Of a stretch of 64,000 nucleotides of DNA, positions 30,985 to 39,700 are shown piece by piece (position 1 is the stretch's first letter; each line of letters starts with the position of its first letter). The translations under genes were made by a program, and so were the position numbers. Under the pieces are notes generated by a model. It saw nothing but the letters and a program-made list of their open reading frames with translations, searched no databases and had not been told where the DNA came from. The DNA is taken from the NCBI RefSeq assembly GCF_004217285.1, contig NZ_SHKS01000005.1, positions 124,001 through 188,000 of the forward strand, read 5' to 3'. This DNA is from Streptomyces sp. BK239. Its GTDB lineage: Bacteria; Actinomycetota; Actinomycetes; Streptomycetales; Streptomycetaceae.

Positions 30985-32074
30985 CGGTCAGGTCGCACTC
31001 GGGCTTCTCGGAGGCCGGCCGGTTCCAGTGGACCAGCGCCCTGACCTCCGGCAGCTTCTTCACGGCGGCGGGGATCGCGGTGTACCAGTCGCGCTGGCGC
31101 GGCGGGTCGTCGGCGTCGGGCGCGGTGGCGAACTCGGCGAGCATCACCGGCTTGGCGTCGGAGACGTTCTCGCGCAGCCATGTGTAGCCGGGCCGCTGGC
31201 TGTCGAGGAAGTCCTTCCAGTCGGTGGTGTCATGGCAGGCGTAGTAGTTGTACTGGTCCATGGCGATCCAGTCGACGTACTCGTCCCCGGGGTAGAGCGC
31301 CTTCATGTCGTCCGCGCTGCCGAGGTAGCCGGAGACGGTCCACACCCACACGACGTTGTCGGCGCCCAGCGCCCGGAACCGTTCGTGGAGGTGACGGTAG
31401 GCGGCGACGAACTCCTCCGGGGTGCCCGCGCCCTCCTTCACACGGGCGTCGGTCTCCTGGTCGAAGGAGAGGAAGACGCGTTTGCCGTAGGCCTTGATGC
31501 GCCGGATCTGCGGATCGAGGATCTCCTCGTCGTACTTCCCCGAGGCGATGTTCTTCCAGCCGAGCTGGGTCTCGGTCCAGTTCTCGTGGTGCGGCTCGGT
31601 CCAGACGGTGGACTCCCAGGCCAGCATGAGCAACCGGTCCCGGCCGAGCTGCTGCTCGTCGGACGTGAGGAGCTGTCCGTCGAGCTCGCCGCCCGACATG
31701 TCGTGGTAGTTGTAGACGAGGTCGAGCCTGCGGCCGATCCGCTTCTCGAAACCGAGCACCGCGTCCTCGAGGGAACCGTTCTCCGCGTACGGCACATAGG
31801 CGCCCCACCACGCGCCGCACGGCGGGACCAGCGTGCCGGAGGGCGCGCAGTCGCCGGTGGGCAGCGCGCCGGAGGCCGCGTTCGCGGGCAGATCGCCACC
31901 CGAGCCTCCCAAGCCACCCGAGCCACCCGAGCCGCCTGAAACCCCCGAGCCCCCCGAGTAGTCGGGACGGCCGACCCACAGCCCGAGCCCCGCGAGCAGA
32001 GCGACGCCCACCGAGACCACCGCCATCACCGTCGCGACGGCGTACCACCGCCTGATTCTCCTCGCCCCCGTCAC
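30905..32074 (-). CDS. GH26-like glycoside hydrolase, membrane-anchored or secreted
   Basis: This 389-residue protein has an N-terminal hydrophobic anchor or signal segment (residues 12-34), then a glycine/serine linker, then a TIM-barrel domain like GH26 beta-mannanases. Candidate catalytic glutamates are in FLSFDQETDARV (acid/base) and KPVMLAEFATA (nucleophile), with DQYNYYAC and ALVHWNRP between and after them. The GTG start overlaps the upstream membrane-protein stop (GTGA). In this island it could trim or process the exported glycan rather than degrade dietary mannan. Confidence 0.8.
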   Translation of the reverse strand: MTGARRIRRWYAVATVMAVVSVGVALLAGLGLWVGRPDYSGGSGVSGGSGGSGGLGGSGGDLPANAASGALPTGDCAPSGTLVPPCGAWWGAYVPYAENGSLEDAVLGFEKRIGRRLDLVYNYHDMSGGELDGQLLTSDEQQLGRDRLLMLAWESTVWTEPHHENWTETQLGWKNIASGKYDEEILDPQIRRIKAYGKRVFLSFDQETDARVKEGAGTPEEFVAAYRHLHERFRALGADNVVWVWTVSGYLGSADDMKALYPGDEYVDWIAMDQYNYYACHDTTDWKDFLDSQRPGYTWLRENVSDAKPVMLAEFATAPDADDPPRQRDWYTAIPAAVKKLPEVRALVHWNRPASEKPECDLTVNEGPGLEGYHEAGRNGYFHQPLPSR

Positions 32075-32538
32075 AGCCGACTGCCGGTGTCGCCGTCGGC
32101 GGTACCGCCCCCGCCGGCCCCGGGCCGCCGCGCTGCGGGCAGCGGCAACCCCGGCAGAAGCGTGACGACCGTGGTGAAGCCGGCGAGCCAGAAGAGGAAT
32201 GCCGTCACCGAGAACGCCTTCACCAGGAACAGCGAGGTGGCGGTGAGCACACCGAGGGACAGGCTCACGGGCGCGGCCAGCGCGAAGGCCTCCAGCCGCG
32301 CGCCCAGGGTCAGCCGTTCCGGCTGCGGGTAGAGCGCGGCGCAGCCCGGGCCGAACAGGACGAAGAGCAGCACCGGGATCCAGCGCAGCGGCCCGGGGCC
32401 GGGGAGGGCGGTGGCGGCCAGCGCGACCCAGCCCGAGACCGCGACGAGGAGTCTGAAGCGCGTGGAGGCGGCGCTGCCGCCACCGGCGCCCAGCGAGGCA
32501 GCGGAAGGGCCGGCGTTCTCACGGCGGGCGGAGTCCAT
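32071..32538 (-). CDS. small four-span membrane protein, unknown function
   Basis: This 155-residue protein has hydrophilic ends and four hydrophobic segments (about residues 28-45, 50-68, 85-108 and 112-130). I do not recognise the family. It lies between the GT-C-like gene (4 nt upstream) and the GH26-like gene (overlapping stop-start) on the same strand. It is therefore likely co-expressed with them and may assist surface glycan synthesis. Confidence 0.7.
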   Translation of the reverse strand: MDSARRENAGPSAASLGAGGGSAASTRFRLLVAVSGWVALAATALPGPGPLRWIPVLLFVLFGPGCAALYPQPERLTLGARLEAFALAAPVSLSLGVLTATSLFLVKAFSVTAFLFWLAGFTTVVTLLPGLPLPAARRPGAGGGGTADGDTGSRL

Positions 32539-32542
32539 CAGT

Positions 32543-34480
32543 TCACCTCACTGACCGCGAGGACGGAGCGGCGGCCGGGCGGTACTCCAGGACGACGCCG
32601 TAAGGGTGGCTCTCCACCGTGCGGAAGAGCGGAGAGGCCGACAGTCTCGTGCGCAGCACCTGGAAGCCGCCGGCGGGCAGCAGGCCCTCCCCGGCCGCGT
32701 AGACGTCCTGGGTGTGGGTGAGGATGACGTACGCCTTCGCCCCCGGCGGGATGCCGGCGGCGAGGTAACGGGCCGGGTCCCTCAGCATCCTCTCGTTCTC
32801 GGGCAGTTCCTGCTCGGCGAAGAACCAGTGTTCGAGACGGTCGTAGCGGTGGAGCGCCTGCGGGAAGGAGCCGCTGGTGGCGAGGATGAGGGAGCCGTCG
32901 GGTGCGTCGTCGAGGGTCCGGGTGACCAGCGCGGTCTCCTCGGGCGGCGTGTAGAACATCTCCTCCTTGCCGTAGTACGACGGCAGGAAGCCGGCCAGCA
33001 GTGCCAGCAGCGCCGTCGGCAGGGCGAACGCCGCGGCCCGGCGCCAGAGCGTGGTCGCCCGGCCGCCACGCCGGGCCCCCGCGGTGGCCGGCACCAGCGC
33101 GGCTGCGGCGAAGAAGGCCGCGCCCGGAAGGGCGAACAGATAGACCCGGAAGAGCATCTCGCCGCCGTAGTCGTTGACGGCGAACAGCGGAACCGGCGCC
33201 ACGGACACCAGCAGCAGCGGCAGCGCGCTGAGGGTGAGCCGGCGCCGCAGCACGACGGCGACCCCGGCGAGGGCGGCGACCGTGAGGACCATCAGCACGT
33301 TGGCCTCACCGGCGAGTTCGGGGCCGGGGCCGGTGAGCTGTCCGGCGTACCCGGCGCGGGAGTTTTGGGTCAGCTCGCCGATCGACTGCCTGAGGGTGGA
33401 GAGCGTCTCGACGAACAGCGGCCGGCCCATGGTCAGGTCCCAGGTGAGCATGAGCAGCGCGGCGACGACCAGGAGCCCGTAGTTGCGGTAACGGCGGGTG
33501 AGGCTGAGCGCGGCGAGGCAGACGCAGAGCATCACCGGGGTGAGCTGGTGCGTGGCGTTGACGGCGGCGATCAGCGGGGCGAGGATCACGACGCAGAGCG
33601 CGCGCTGCCCGCGGCCGGTGGGCGGCGGCACGGCGGCGGCCGCCGGGTCGAGGAAGGCGCGGTCGCGCAGCCGGCCGGCGGAACCCGGCCGCACGAAGTG
33701 CCGCAGCACGACCGCGAGGACCGTCAGGTGCAGCAGGTAGGCGAGGCCCTGCGGGGAGAAGTAGTCCTGGCCCACCCAGTTGGCGAGCTGGAAGACCCAC
33801 ACGGCGGTCCAGATCAGCCGCCAGTCGTCGCAGAACGTGCGGTAGACGAGGACCAGCACCGGCATCATCAGCAACCCGAGGACGACGGGCGCCCAGTTGG
33901 CGTACGACGAGGAGCTCTGCACGCCGAAGGCGCGCACCAGGCCCGCGTTCAGCGTGAAGAAGCCGGGCCACTGGTCGTAGGCCGACATGTTGCCCGACAG
34001 CGCCGCGCCGGGCCGCAGTTCGCCGTTGGCGAGCAGCGTGTCGACGACGGCGTCGTGCTTGGACGCCCAGGGGTAGCGCACCGCGTCGTACAGGATCGCG
34101 GGCGGGGCCTTGAGGGCGAACAGCAGGGCGGCGCAGTGCGCGGCCGGCCACCAGGGCGCGGTGCCGGCGCGCCGCAGGCTCAGGACGAATCCGGCGGTGA
34201 GGACCAGCAACGACAGGTAGTAGGCGGGCGGGAGGCGGTCGAGCAGACCGTATTCGCCCATCTCGCGGAAGCCGATGCGCGGCAGGGAGTACACCCACAG
34301 CCCGGCGGCGAGCAGCAGCGCGGGCATGGCGGGGCCGGGCCTGCGGCGCGGGAACCGCAGGGGTCTCCGGCCGTGTCGGGTGCTCCGCTCCGGACGGCCC
34401 GGACCGGTGACGGCGTCAGGGCCGGGAGCGGACGGCGGCGCGTCGCTCCCCTGCGCCGGCACGGGCACATGTGACTGCAC
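32543..34480 (-). CDS. large membrane protein, probable GT-C-type glycosyltransferase or polymerase
   Basis: This 645-residue protein has about 12-13 membrane spans after a 50-residue basic, proline-rich N-terminus, and an extracytoplasmic C-terminal domain of about 130 residues. The loop after the second or third span (SKHDAVVDTLLANGELRPG and later SAYDQWPGFFTL) has the acidic and aromatic pattern seen in GT-C enzymes. No precise family is recognised. The GTG start is at 34480. The position in the glycan island supports a role in polymerising or transferring lipid-linked sugars. Confidence 0.7.
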   Translation of the reverse strand: MQSHVPVPAQGSDAPPSAPGPDAVTGPGRPERSTRHGRRPLRFPRRRPGPAMPALLLAAGLWVYSLPRIGFREMGEYGLLDRLPPAYYLSLLVLTAGFVLSLRRAGTAPWWPAAHCAALLFALKAPPAILYDAVRYPWASKHDAVVDTLLANGELRPGAALSGNMSAYDQWPGFFTLNAGLVRAFGVQSSSSYANWAPVVLGLLMMPVLVLVYRTFCDDWRLIWTAVWVFQLANWVGQDYFSPQGLAYLLHLTVLAVVLRHFVRPGSAGRLRDRAFLDPAAAAVPPPTGRGQRALCVVILAPLIAAVNATHQLTPVMLCVCLAALSLTRRYRNYGLLVVAALLMLTWDLTMGRPLFVETLSTLRQSIGELTQNSRAGYAGQLTGPGPELAGEANVLMVLTVAALAGVAVVLRRRLTLSALPLLLVSVAPVPLFAVNDYGGEMLFRVYLFALPGAAFFAAAALVPATAGARRGGRATTLWRRAAAFALPTALLALLAGFLPSYYGKEEMFYTPPEETALVTRTLDDAPDGSLILATSGSFPQALHRYDRLEHWFFAEQELPENERMLRDPARYLAAGIPPGAKAYVILTHTQDVYAAGEGLLPAGGFQVLRTRLSASPLFRTVESHPYGVVLEYRPAAAPSSRSVR

Positions 34481-34560
34481 GCTGGGGCTCCCTCCCCGGG
34501 CCGAGTGCGGAAACGCTGTTCACGTCGATCGCTCGAAGTGCTCCGGTCTTCCAGGACGGT

Positions 34561-35352
34561 TCAGCCGGCGAACACCGGCCCTCGCACGACGGCTCGGGCG
34601 CGCCGGTACCACCGCCAGCCGACCGTCAGGGGCCCGTCCCGGTAGGGGGCGACACGGGCGCCGCCGCCCGCGAGCCACGTCTCGACGTCGGCGACGGTGT
34701 GGCCGCGGCGCACGATGAGGCGGGCGATGCGGTAGCGCTCGTCGCGGTCCGAACTGAGCGCGTGGCGCACGGCGGTGGCCGTCTCGTAGCCGGCGGCGGC
34801 GGCCGTACGGCGGACCCGGCCGCTGTTGTAGCCGTGCGGGTAGGCGAGATGACGGACCGGATGGCCGAGGGCGTCCTCCAACACGGCTCGTGACGTGCGC
34901 AGTTCGCGGGCCAACGCCCTCGGCCCCAGGGTGTCCAACTGGGCGTGGGTGACCGTGTGACTGCCGATCTCCGTTCCGGACTCCTCCAGCCGTGCCGCGT
35001 CCGCCAGGGTCATCATCGGCGCGGGCGGCAGCAGGCTGCGGCCTCCCGGGGCGATGGCGCCGGTGGTGAGGTAGGCGGTGGCGGACAGTCCGCGTCCGGC
35101 CAGCGCGTCGGCGGTCGGGCCGGGCAGGTCGGCGAAGCCGTCGTCGAAGGTGAGCAGCACCGGACGGGCCGGCAGCGGCACCCGCCCCGCGAGGTGGTCG
35201 GCGAGCGCGCTGATGGTGACGGGCGTACGGCCGCTGTCGACGACGGCGTCGAGATGGCGGCCGAACTCTTTCGGGGCGACCGTGAACTCGGCGATCCAGT
35301 CCGGCGGGTCGTCCGTCACGGCGTGATACAGCAGCACCGGTACGGCGGTCAT
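34561..35352 (-). CDS. polysaccharide deacetylase (CE4/NodB-like)
   Basis: This 263-residue enzyme has the NodB motifs LLTFDDGFADL (motif 1, catalytic and metal Asp), EIGSHTVTHAQLD (motif 2, H-xxx-H zinc ligands) and HLAYPHGYNS (motif 3). It lacks a clear signal peptide, starting directly with VPVLLYHAVTDDPP. Such enzymes remove N- or O-acetyl groups from glycans. The ATG at 35352 overlaps the stop of the upstream glycosyltransferase (ATGA). Confidence 0.88.
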   Translation of the reverse strand: MTAVPVLLYHAVTDDPPDWIAEFTVAPKEFGRHLDAVVDSGRTPVTISALADHLAGRVPLPARPVLLTFDDGFADLPGPTADALAGRGLSATAYLTTGAIAPGGRSLLPPAPMMTLADAARLEESGTEIGSHTVTHAQLDTLGPRALARELRTSRAVLEDALGHPVRHLAYPHGYNSGRVRRTAAAAGYETATAVRHALSSDRDERYRIARLIVRRGHTVADVETWLAGGGARVAPYRDGPLTVGWRWYRRARAVVRGPVFAG

Positions 35353-36827
35353 CGCGCACCTCCCGGCGGCGTGAACGGCACGTCCGGAGACCGCCGAAGG
35401 GGGCCGACGAGTGCTCGCCGGGCGCGGAGATAGCCCACGGGTCCGTACAGCATCCCCCTGCGCTGCAGCCGCGACAGCCGCCGAGGCCAGGCGTGCGTCC
35501 GCTCGTCGTATCCCCCGGGCGCACTCCGTGCACCGGCTTCCACACCGGCGCCCGCACCCGCGCGAGCGCCGTCGGTAACTCCCGCGCGCGCCTCCGTCTC
35601 GGCCCCCGCCTCCCGGCCGGCCGTCAGCGTCCGGGCGTGGGCGAGCCCCCGGGGCAGTCGGGCGAGGAACGCCGGGAGGAGGGAGGGGCGGTTGACGAGG
35701 AGGGCGGTGAGGTAGGCGGTGAGTCCGGCGCCGTAGCCGTACGCCTGGTTCTCCAGGTCGCGCCAGGTCTGACGGTGGTGGTGCCAGACCAGGGCCAGCG
35801 GCGTGTAGTGCAGCCGGTGGCCCTGGGCGAGGACGCGGACGAACCCGTACAGGTCGTCGCCGCCGCGGGCCGGGGTGCCGACGCCGGTCGCCGGGTCGAA
35901 GCCGCCGACCGCGCGCAGCACGTCCGCCCGGAACGCCATGTTCGCGCCGGAGCCGAACCGGCCCGCGGTGAAGGGGAACAGCGGCTCGTCGGCGGGCGGG
36001 TCGTACGGGTCGTACGTCCGTGCCCTGAAGCCTTTCGCGAAGCCGCCGTGACTCTCCAGCAGCACCTGGGCCGGGGTGCGCAGCAGGGCGGGAAGGATCA
36101 GGCCGGTGACGCAGCCGAGGCCGGGGTCGGCGGCGAAGGGCGCGGTGAGTTCGGTGAGCCAGCGTGGGTCGGCGACGACGTCGTCGTCGGTGAAGGCGAC
36201 GACCTCGCCGTGCGCGGCCCGGACGCCCCTGTTGTGCGCGACGGCGAGTCCGGGCACCGGCTCGACGATGTGGCGCACCCGCTCGCCGTACTTGCGTTCG
36301 ATCAGCTCCCGGGTGGTGTCCGTGGTCGGCGCGTTGTCGACGACGACGATCTCGAAGTCGGGATGGTCCTGGGCGAGCAGCGAGTCGAGCGCGTGCGCCA
36401 GCCGGTCGGCGTGCTCGCGGGTGGCGATCACGACGGTGGTGGACGGTGCGGGAGGCGTGGAGACGGTGGTGGACGGTGCGGGAGGCGTGGAGACGGTGGT
36501 GGACGGTGCGGGAGGCGCGGTCGCCGCCGGCCGTGGGCCCACCCGCTCCCGGGCCCGCGCGGCGAGGAACGTCCTGGGGTCGGCGCCCTCCGGGACCCGT
36601 CCGAGGAGGGTGCCGACCGGCCGGCCGCCCCTTCTGACCAGGAGGAACACCTCGCCGTGCGTGACGGGCGGACTGCCGGGCCCGGGCCTCAGCGTCACCT
36701 CCCCGCGGGCGTCCCCGCCGGCAGCGGCGCAGGCGTCCCCGTCGGGCAGGTCCAGTTCGGCGACCTGAACCGGACCGATGTCCAGGAACCTTCGGATCTC
36801 CCGCTGGACACGTGGCGCACGCGACAC
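35349..36827 (-). CDS. family 2 glycosyltransferase
   Basis: This 492-residue enzyme has a GT2 domain from about residue 130: TTVVIATREHADRL, DFEIVVVDNAP, VAFTDDDVVADPRWL (DxD metal site) and GGDDLYGFVRVLAQG (acceptor-side acidic motif). About 120 residues precede it and resemble a small accessory domain. The linker contains a tandem APSTTVSTPP repeat coded by a 30-bp DNA repeat. I chose the GTG at 36827 because GAGGGGAG lies about 7 nt upstream; the open frame starts earlier at a TTG. It overlaps the deacetylase. Confidence 0.87.
   Translation of the reverse strand: MSRAPRVQREIRRFLDIGPVQVAELDLPDGDACAAAGGDARGEVTLRPGPGSPPVTHGEVFLLVRRGGRPVGTLLGRVPEGADPRTFLAARARERVGPRPAATAPPAPSTTVSTPPAPSTTVSTPPAPSTTVVIATREHADRLAHALDSLLAQDHPDFEIVVVDNAPTTDTTRELIERKYGERVRHIVEPVPGLAVAHNRGVRAAHGEVVAFTDDDVVADPRWLTELTAPFAADPGLGCVTGLILPALLRTPAQVLLESHGGFAKGFRARTYDPYDPPADEPLFPFTAGRFGSGANMAFRADVLRAVGGFDPATGVGTPARGGDDLYGFVRVLAQGHRLHYTPLALVWHHHRQTWRDLENQAYGYGAGLTAYLTALLVNRPSLLPAFLARLPRGLAHARTLTAGREAGAETEARAGVTDGARAGAGAGVEAGARSAPGGYDERTHAWPRRLSRLQRRGMLYGPVGYLRARRALVGPLRRSPDVPFTPPGGAR
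36433..36520 (-). repeat. 30-bp tandem repeat, nearly three copies, within the glycosyltransferase gene
   Basis: Copies at 36433-36462, 36463-36492 and 36493-36520 are identical except for one base near the end of the third, which is also 2 nt short. The unit is a multiple of three, so the frame is kept and each copy encodes ten residues of a Ser/Thr/Pro linker. Confidence 0.9.
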
Positions 36828-36875
36828 GATGTGCTCCCCTCTCCCGAACCGCCGGCTCCTCACCGCCAACCGCCC

Positions 36876-37994
36876 TCACCTCCCCCGGATCCGGCCCGCG
36901 CTCCTCAGCGCCCGGTTCGCCGCCGCGGCCAGCCTCGGCCGGTTACGGACGAAGTGGTGGGCGCGGCGGGACGGCTCCCGGCTGAGCCAGTGCAGCGCGG
37001 CGCCCGCCCACGGCCGCGTCCAGGCGCCCTCGTACACGGGCAGCTCGCCCGTTCTCAGCGAGTCCTTGTACTCGGCCGCGCCGCGCCCCAGATCCAGCAG
37101 GCCGATGCCTTCGGCGGCGGCCGCCTCCGCCATCCGCAGATGCAGCACCAGACCCGGCGAGTACTTCGCGAACGCCGGGTCGTAGGCGGGGAACCAGCAG
37201 GCCAGGACGGTCGTCGACCGCAGCCCGAAGTGGGCGGCGACGGGCCGCCCGCCGGCGTAGAGGACGGACAGCGCGCCGGAGCAGTCGGGGGCGCGCGTCT
37301 CGGTCGCGAGCCGGTGCACGAGCCGGGTGATCCACTGCTGGGCGAACCGGTCCCGGCGCCCGGTGCGCCGGTACTGGGCGGACTTCCACGTCATGAGCGT
37401 GCGCAGCGCGGCGGGATCCCGCTCGTCGAACACGAACCGCAACGGTCCGGCGTGCCGGCCGAGCCTGCGCTCCTTGGCGAGGGTCGTCCTCAGGAACCTG
37501 GGCGACTGTGCGCGCAGGACGGACTCGTAGGTCTCGTACCCCTTCTCCACGTCGATGACGTAGGAGGCGTACTCGGCCGCCGCGTACCGCGTGAACAGGT
37601 TCTGCTCCGCCTCCAGGTTGTCGAAGGCGAAGCTCGACAGGGAGCAGGCGCGCATCAGTTCGGCCGCGTCGAGCCGGAGCCCCGGGCTCAGTACGGCCCC
37701 CTGCGCGTCGCAGACGCCGTACGCGAGGGCCTGCCCCTGTCCCAGCGGGCCCCGCTCGTGGGGCAGGAAGCCGACCGGTTCGCGCCCCTCGTACACCACC
37801 GCCACGCGCGTGCGCGGGCGCACGCGCCCCACGGCGTCGGCGAACTCGGGTTCCATGAAGGGGTTGCGTGGAGCGGTCGACGCCGCGCGCAGCGCGCGCC
37901 ACCGCTCCCGTTCCCCCTCGCCGAGAGCCTCCGGCTCCAGCACACGGATACGTCCACTGTTCAACCTGACCCCCCGATCAAGCCCCCCGGACAC
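36876..37994 (-). CDS. FemAB-like GNAT acetyltransferase-fold protein
   Basis: This protein of about 372 residues contains the FemAB-related GNAT half typical of exopolysaccharide clusters: NPFMEPEFADAVGRV near the N-terminus, YASYVIDVEKGYETY in the middle, then LSVLYAGGRPVAAHFGLRS, PAYDPAFAKYSPGLVLHLRM and LLDLGRGAAEYKDSL. Such proteins transfer acyl or amino-acyl groups to sugars or peptidoglycan precursors. The start is uncertain: GTG 37994 (GGAGG upstream but distant), TTG 37964 or ATG 38042. It lies 48 nt upstream of the GT2 gene on the same strand. Confidence 0.8.
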   Translation of the reverse strand: MSGGLDRGVRLNSGRIRVLEPEALGEGERERWRALRAASTAPRNPFMEPEFADAVGRVRPRTRVAVVYEGREPVGFLPHERGPLGQGQALAYGVCDAQGAVLSPGLRLDAAELMRACSLSSFAFDNLEAEQNLFTRYAAAEYASYVIDVEKGYETYESVLRAQSPRFLRTTLAKERRLGRHAGPLRFVFDERDPAALRTLMTWKSAQYRRTGRRDRFAQQWITRLVHRLATETRAPDCSGALSVLYAGGRPVAAHFGLRSTTVLACWFPAYDPAFAKYSPGLVLHLRMAEAAAAEGIGLLDLGRGAAEYKDSLRTGELPVYEGAWTRPWAGAALHWLSREPSRRAHHFVRNRPRLAAAANRALRSAGRIRGR

Positions 37995-38138
37995 TGTGGA
38001 CGGTACCCCTCCAGACGGTGCGAGCGGTAGGTAGCGGACCATGTTGTTGCCAACCGGTGCAGAACCGCCCTTTCCCTCCCTGCGGAACGGTTGATTCGGC
38101 GGTGAGTTGGGGGTGTCCGGGATCCGTATTCTCTGGTC

Positions 38139-38963
38139 ATGGCCGCACCTCACGCATATGCCGCGCGCTCCGCGTACGCCCTCATCGCCACCGACCTGGA
38201 CGGAACGCTGCTCCGCGACGACGACACGTTCTCCGACCGGTCGCTCGACGCGCTCGCACGGGTCGCGGCCGCCGGCGCCCGTCACCTCGTGGTGACCGGC
38301 CGCCCGGCGCCACGGGTGCGGCCGCTGCTGCGGATCCTGCGGAGCAGGGGGCTCGCGGTGTGCGGACAGGGCGCGCAGGTGTACGACATCGCGGCGGACC
38401 GCCTGCTGTGGTCGGTCACCCTGGACCGGGAGCTGGCCGAGGTGGCCCTGGGCAAGATCGAGGCCGAGGTCGGTCAGGTGTACGCGGCCGTCGACCAGAA
38501 CGGCGTCGACGGGCTGACCCTCATCGAGCCGGGCTACCGGATGCCGCACCCGACCCTGCCCGCCCTGCGGGTCGGCTCGCGCGAGGACCTGTGGTGCGAG
38601 CCGATCAGCAAGGTGCTGCTGCGCCATCCCACCCTGTCCGACGACGAGTTGGCGGCGACGGCCCGCTCGGTGGTCGGTTCGCTCGCCACCGTCACCATGT
38701 CGGGGCCGGGCACGGTGGAACTCCAGCCGTCCGGCGTCACCAAGGCGACGGGACTCGCCCTGGCCGCCGAGCACCTCGGTCTGCGGCCTCAGGACACCCT
38801 CGCCTTCGGCGACATGCCCAACGACATCCCCATGTTCGACTGGGCGGCGCGTGGCGTGGCGATGGCCAACGCCCATCCCGAGCTCAAGGCGGTGGCCGAC
38901 GAGGTGACGGCGTCGAACGAGGACGACGGCGTGGCCGTCGTCCTCGAACGACTCTTCCCCTAG
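38139..38963 (+). CDS. Cof-type HAD-IIB family phosphatase
   Basis: This 274-residue cytoplasmic hydrolase has motif I ATDLDGTLLRDDD (nucleophile Asp), motif II VVTGRPAP (Thr), a conserved lysine in SKVLLRH or TKATGLAL, and motif IV FGDMPNDIPMF. The C2 cap between motifs II and III is typical of Cof/YbiV enzymes acting on small phosphorylated sugars or cofactors. It diverges from the FemAB-like gene; about 145 nt lie between them. Confidence 0.9.
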   Translation: MAAPHAYAARSAYALIATDLDGTLLRDDDTFSDRSLDALARVAAAGARHLVVTGRPAPRVRPLLRILRSRGLAVCGQGAQVYDIAADRLLWSVTLDRELAEVALGKIEAEVGQVYAAVDQNGVDGLTLIEPGYRMPHPTLPALRVGSREDLWCEPISKVLLRHPTLSDDELAATARSVVGSLATVTMSGPGTVELQPSGVTKATGLALAAEHLGLRPQDTLAFGDMPNDIPMFDWAARGVAMANAHPELKAVADEVTASNEDDGVAVVLERLFP

Positions 38964-39056
38964 GCGCACGGGCCCCTACGGGTCTACGGGCCCTACGTGT
39001 CCCACGGAGCTCCGGGTACTGCGGGTCTCCGGGTCCTGCTGGTACGTCCAGTACGT

Positions 39057-39527
39057 CTAGTACGCGCCGAAGACGTTGTCGATGGAGCCGTACCGGGCCG
39101 CCGCGTAGTTGCACGCGGCGGTGATGTTGGCGACCGGGTCGTAGGGGTCGTACGCGGTGCCGGCGACGTGGTACGCGGCGAAGGTCGGGTCGATGACCTG
39201 GAGCAGCCCCTTGGACGGGGTGCCCTTGGCCGCGTTGGAGTCCCACAGGTTGATGGCGTTCGGGTTGCCCGAGGACTCGCGGATGATGTTGCGGTAGATG
39301 CCGTGATAGGTGCCCGGGATCTTCTTCTCGGCCATGATGGCGAGCGACTGGCGGATCCACCCGTCCAGGTTGTTGGGGTAGCCGGCGAGCGTGGTCTCGG
39401 GGGCGGCGGTGGTGGCGGCCGAGGCGGTGCTCGCTCCGGCGACGGGAAGGGCGAGCGCGGCGACGCCGGCGCAGGCGACGGCGATGGCGCGGGTGAAGCG
39501 GCGGCGGTGCTGAGCGGCAGCGGACAT
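39057..39527 (-). CDS. secreted SLT-domain lytic transglycosylase-like protein
   Basis: This 156-residue protein has a signal peptide (basic MSAAAQHRRRFTR, hydrophobic core, AxA-type cleavage near ASTASA at about residue 37). The rest is a short soluble lytic transglycosylase domain: IYRNIIRESSGNPNAIN holds the candidate catalytic glutamate, followed by SKGLLQVIDPTFAAY and a final ITAACNYAAARYGS. It likely cleaves peptidoglycan during growth or germination. The gene is preceded by a c-di-AMP riboswitch, as known for rpfA and other Streptomyces wall hydrolases. Confidence 0.9.
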   Translation of the reverse strand: MSAAAQHRRRFTRAIAVACAGVAALALPVAGASTASAATTAAPETTLAGYPNNLDGWIRQSLAIMAEKKIPGTYHGIYRNIIRESSGNPNAINLWDSNAAKGTPSKGLLQVIDPTFAAYHVAGTAYDPYDPVANITAACNYAAARYGSIDNVFGAY

Positions 39528-39540
39528 GGGGGCGTTCCTC

Positions 39541-39700
39541 TCCGGCGCCTGCGGGGTGAGCTGTCGGGTTCGGGCGGGAGCTGCCCGGTCGGCGCCGTGG
39601 GGTACGGCGACACGACTTCACCCCGAGTCGGCCCGCGGTACGTGCGTGACGTACCGCGGGCCGGCGTTCTGCCTGGGTCCCCCGCTCCTGCCGTGCGCGA
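39541..39700 (-). promoter_or_regulatory. ydaO-type (c-di-AMP) riboswitch in the 5' leader of the SLT gene
   Basis: On the minus strand the leader contains the conserved blocks CAGGAGCGGGGGACCCAGG (from 39690), CGGGGTGAAGTCG (39624-39612) and CCGAACCCGACAGCTCACC (39573-39555), in the order known for actinobacterial ydaO RNAs. The variable helix between the first two is a perfect 12-bp stem with a 5-nt loop (39632-39660). The element ends about 14 nt before the start codon. In this class c-di-AMP usually turns expression off. The identification is from memory of the motif. Confidence 0.85.

Noticed and set aside
36433..36520. Repeats considered as a CRISPR array
   Set aside because: The copies are directly adjacent with no spacers and keep the reading frame of the glycosyltransferase.
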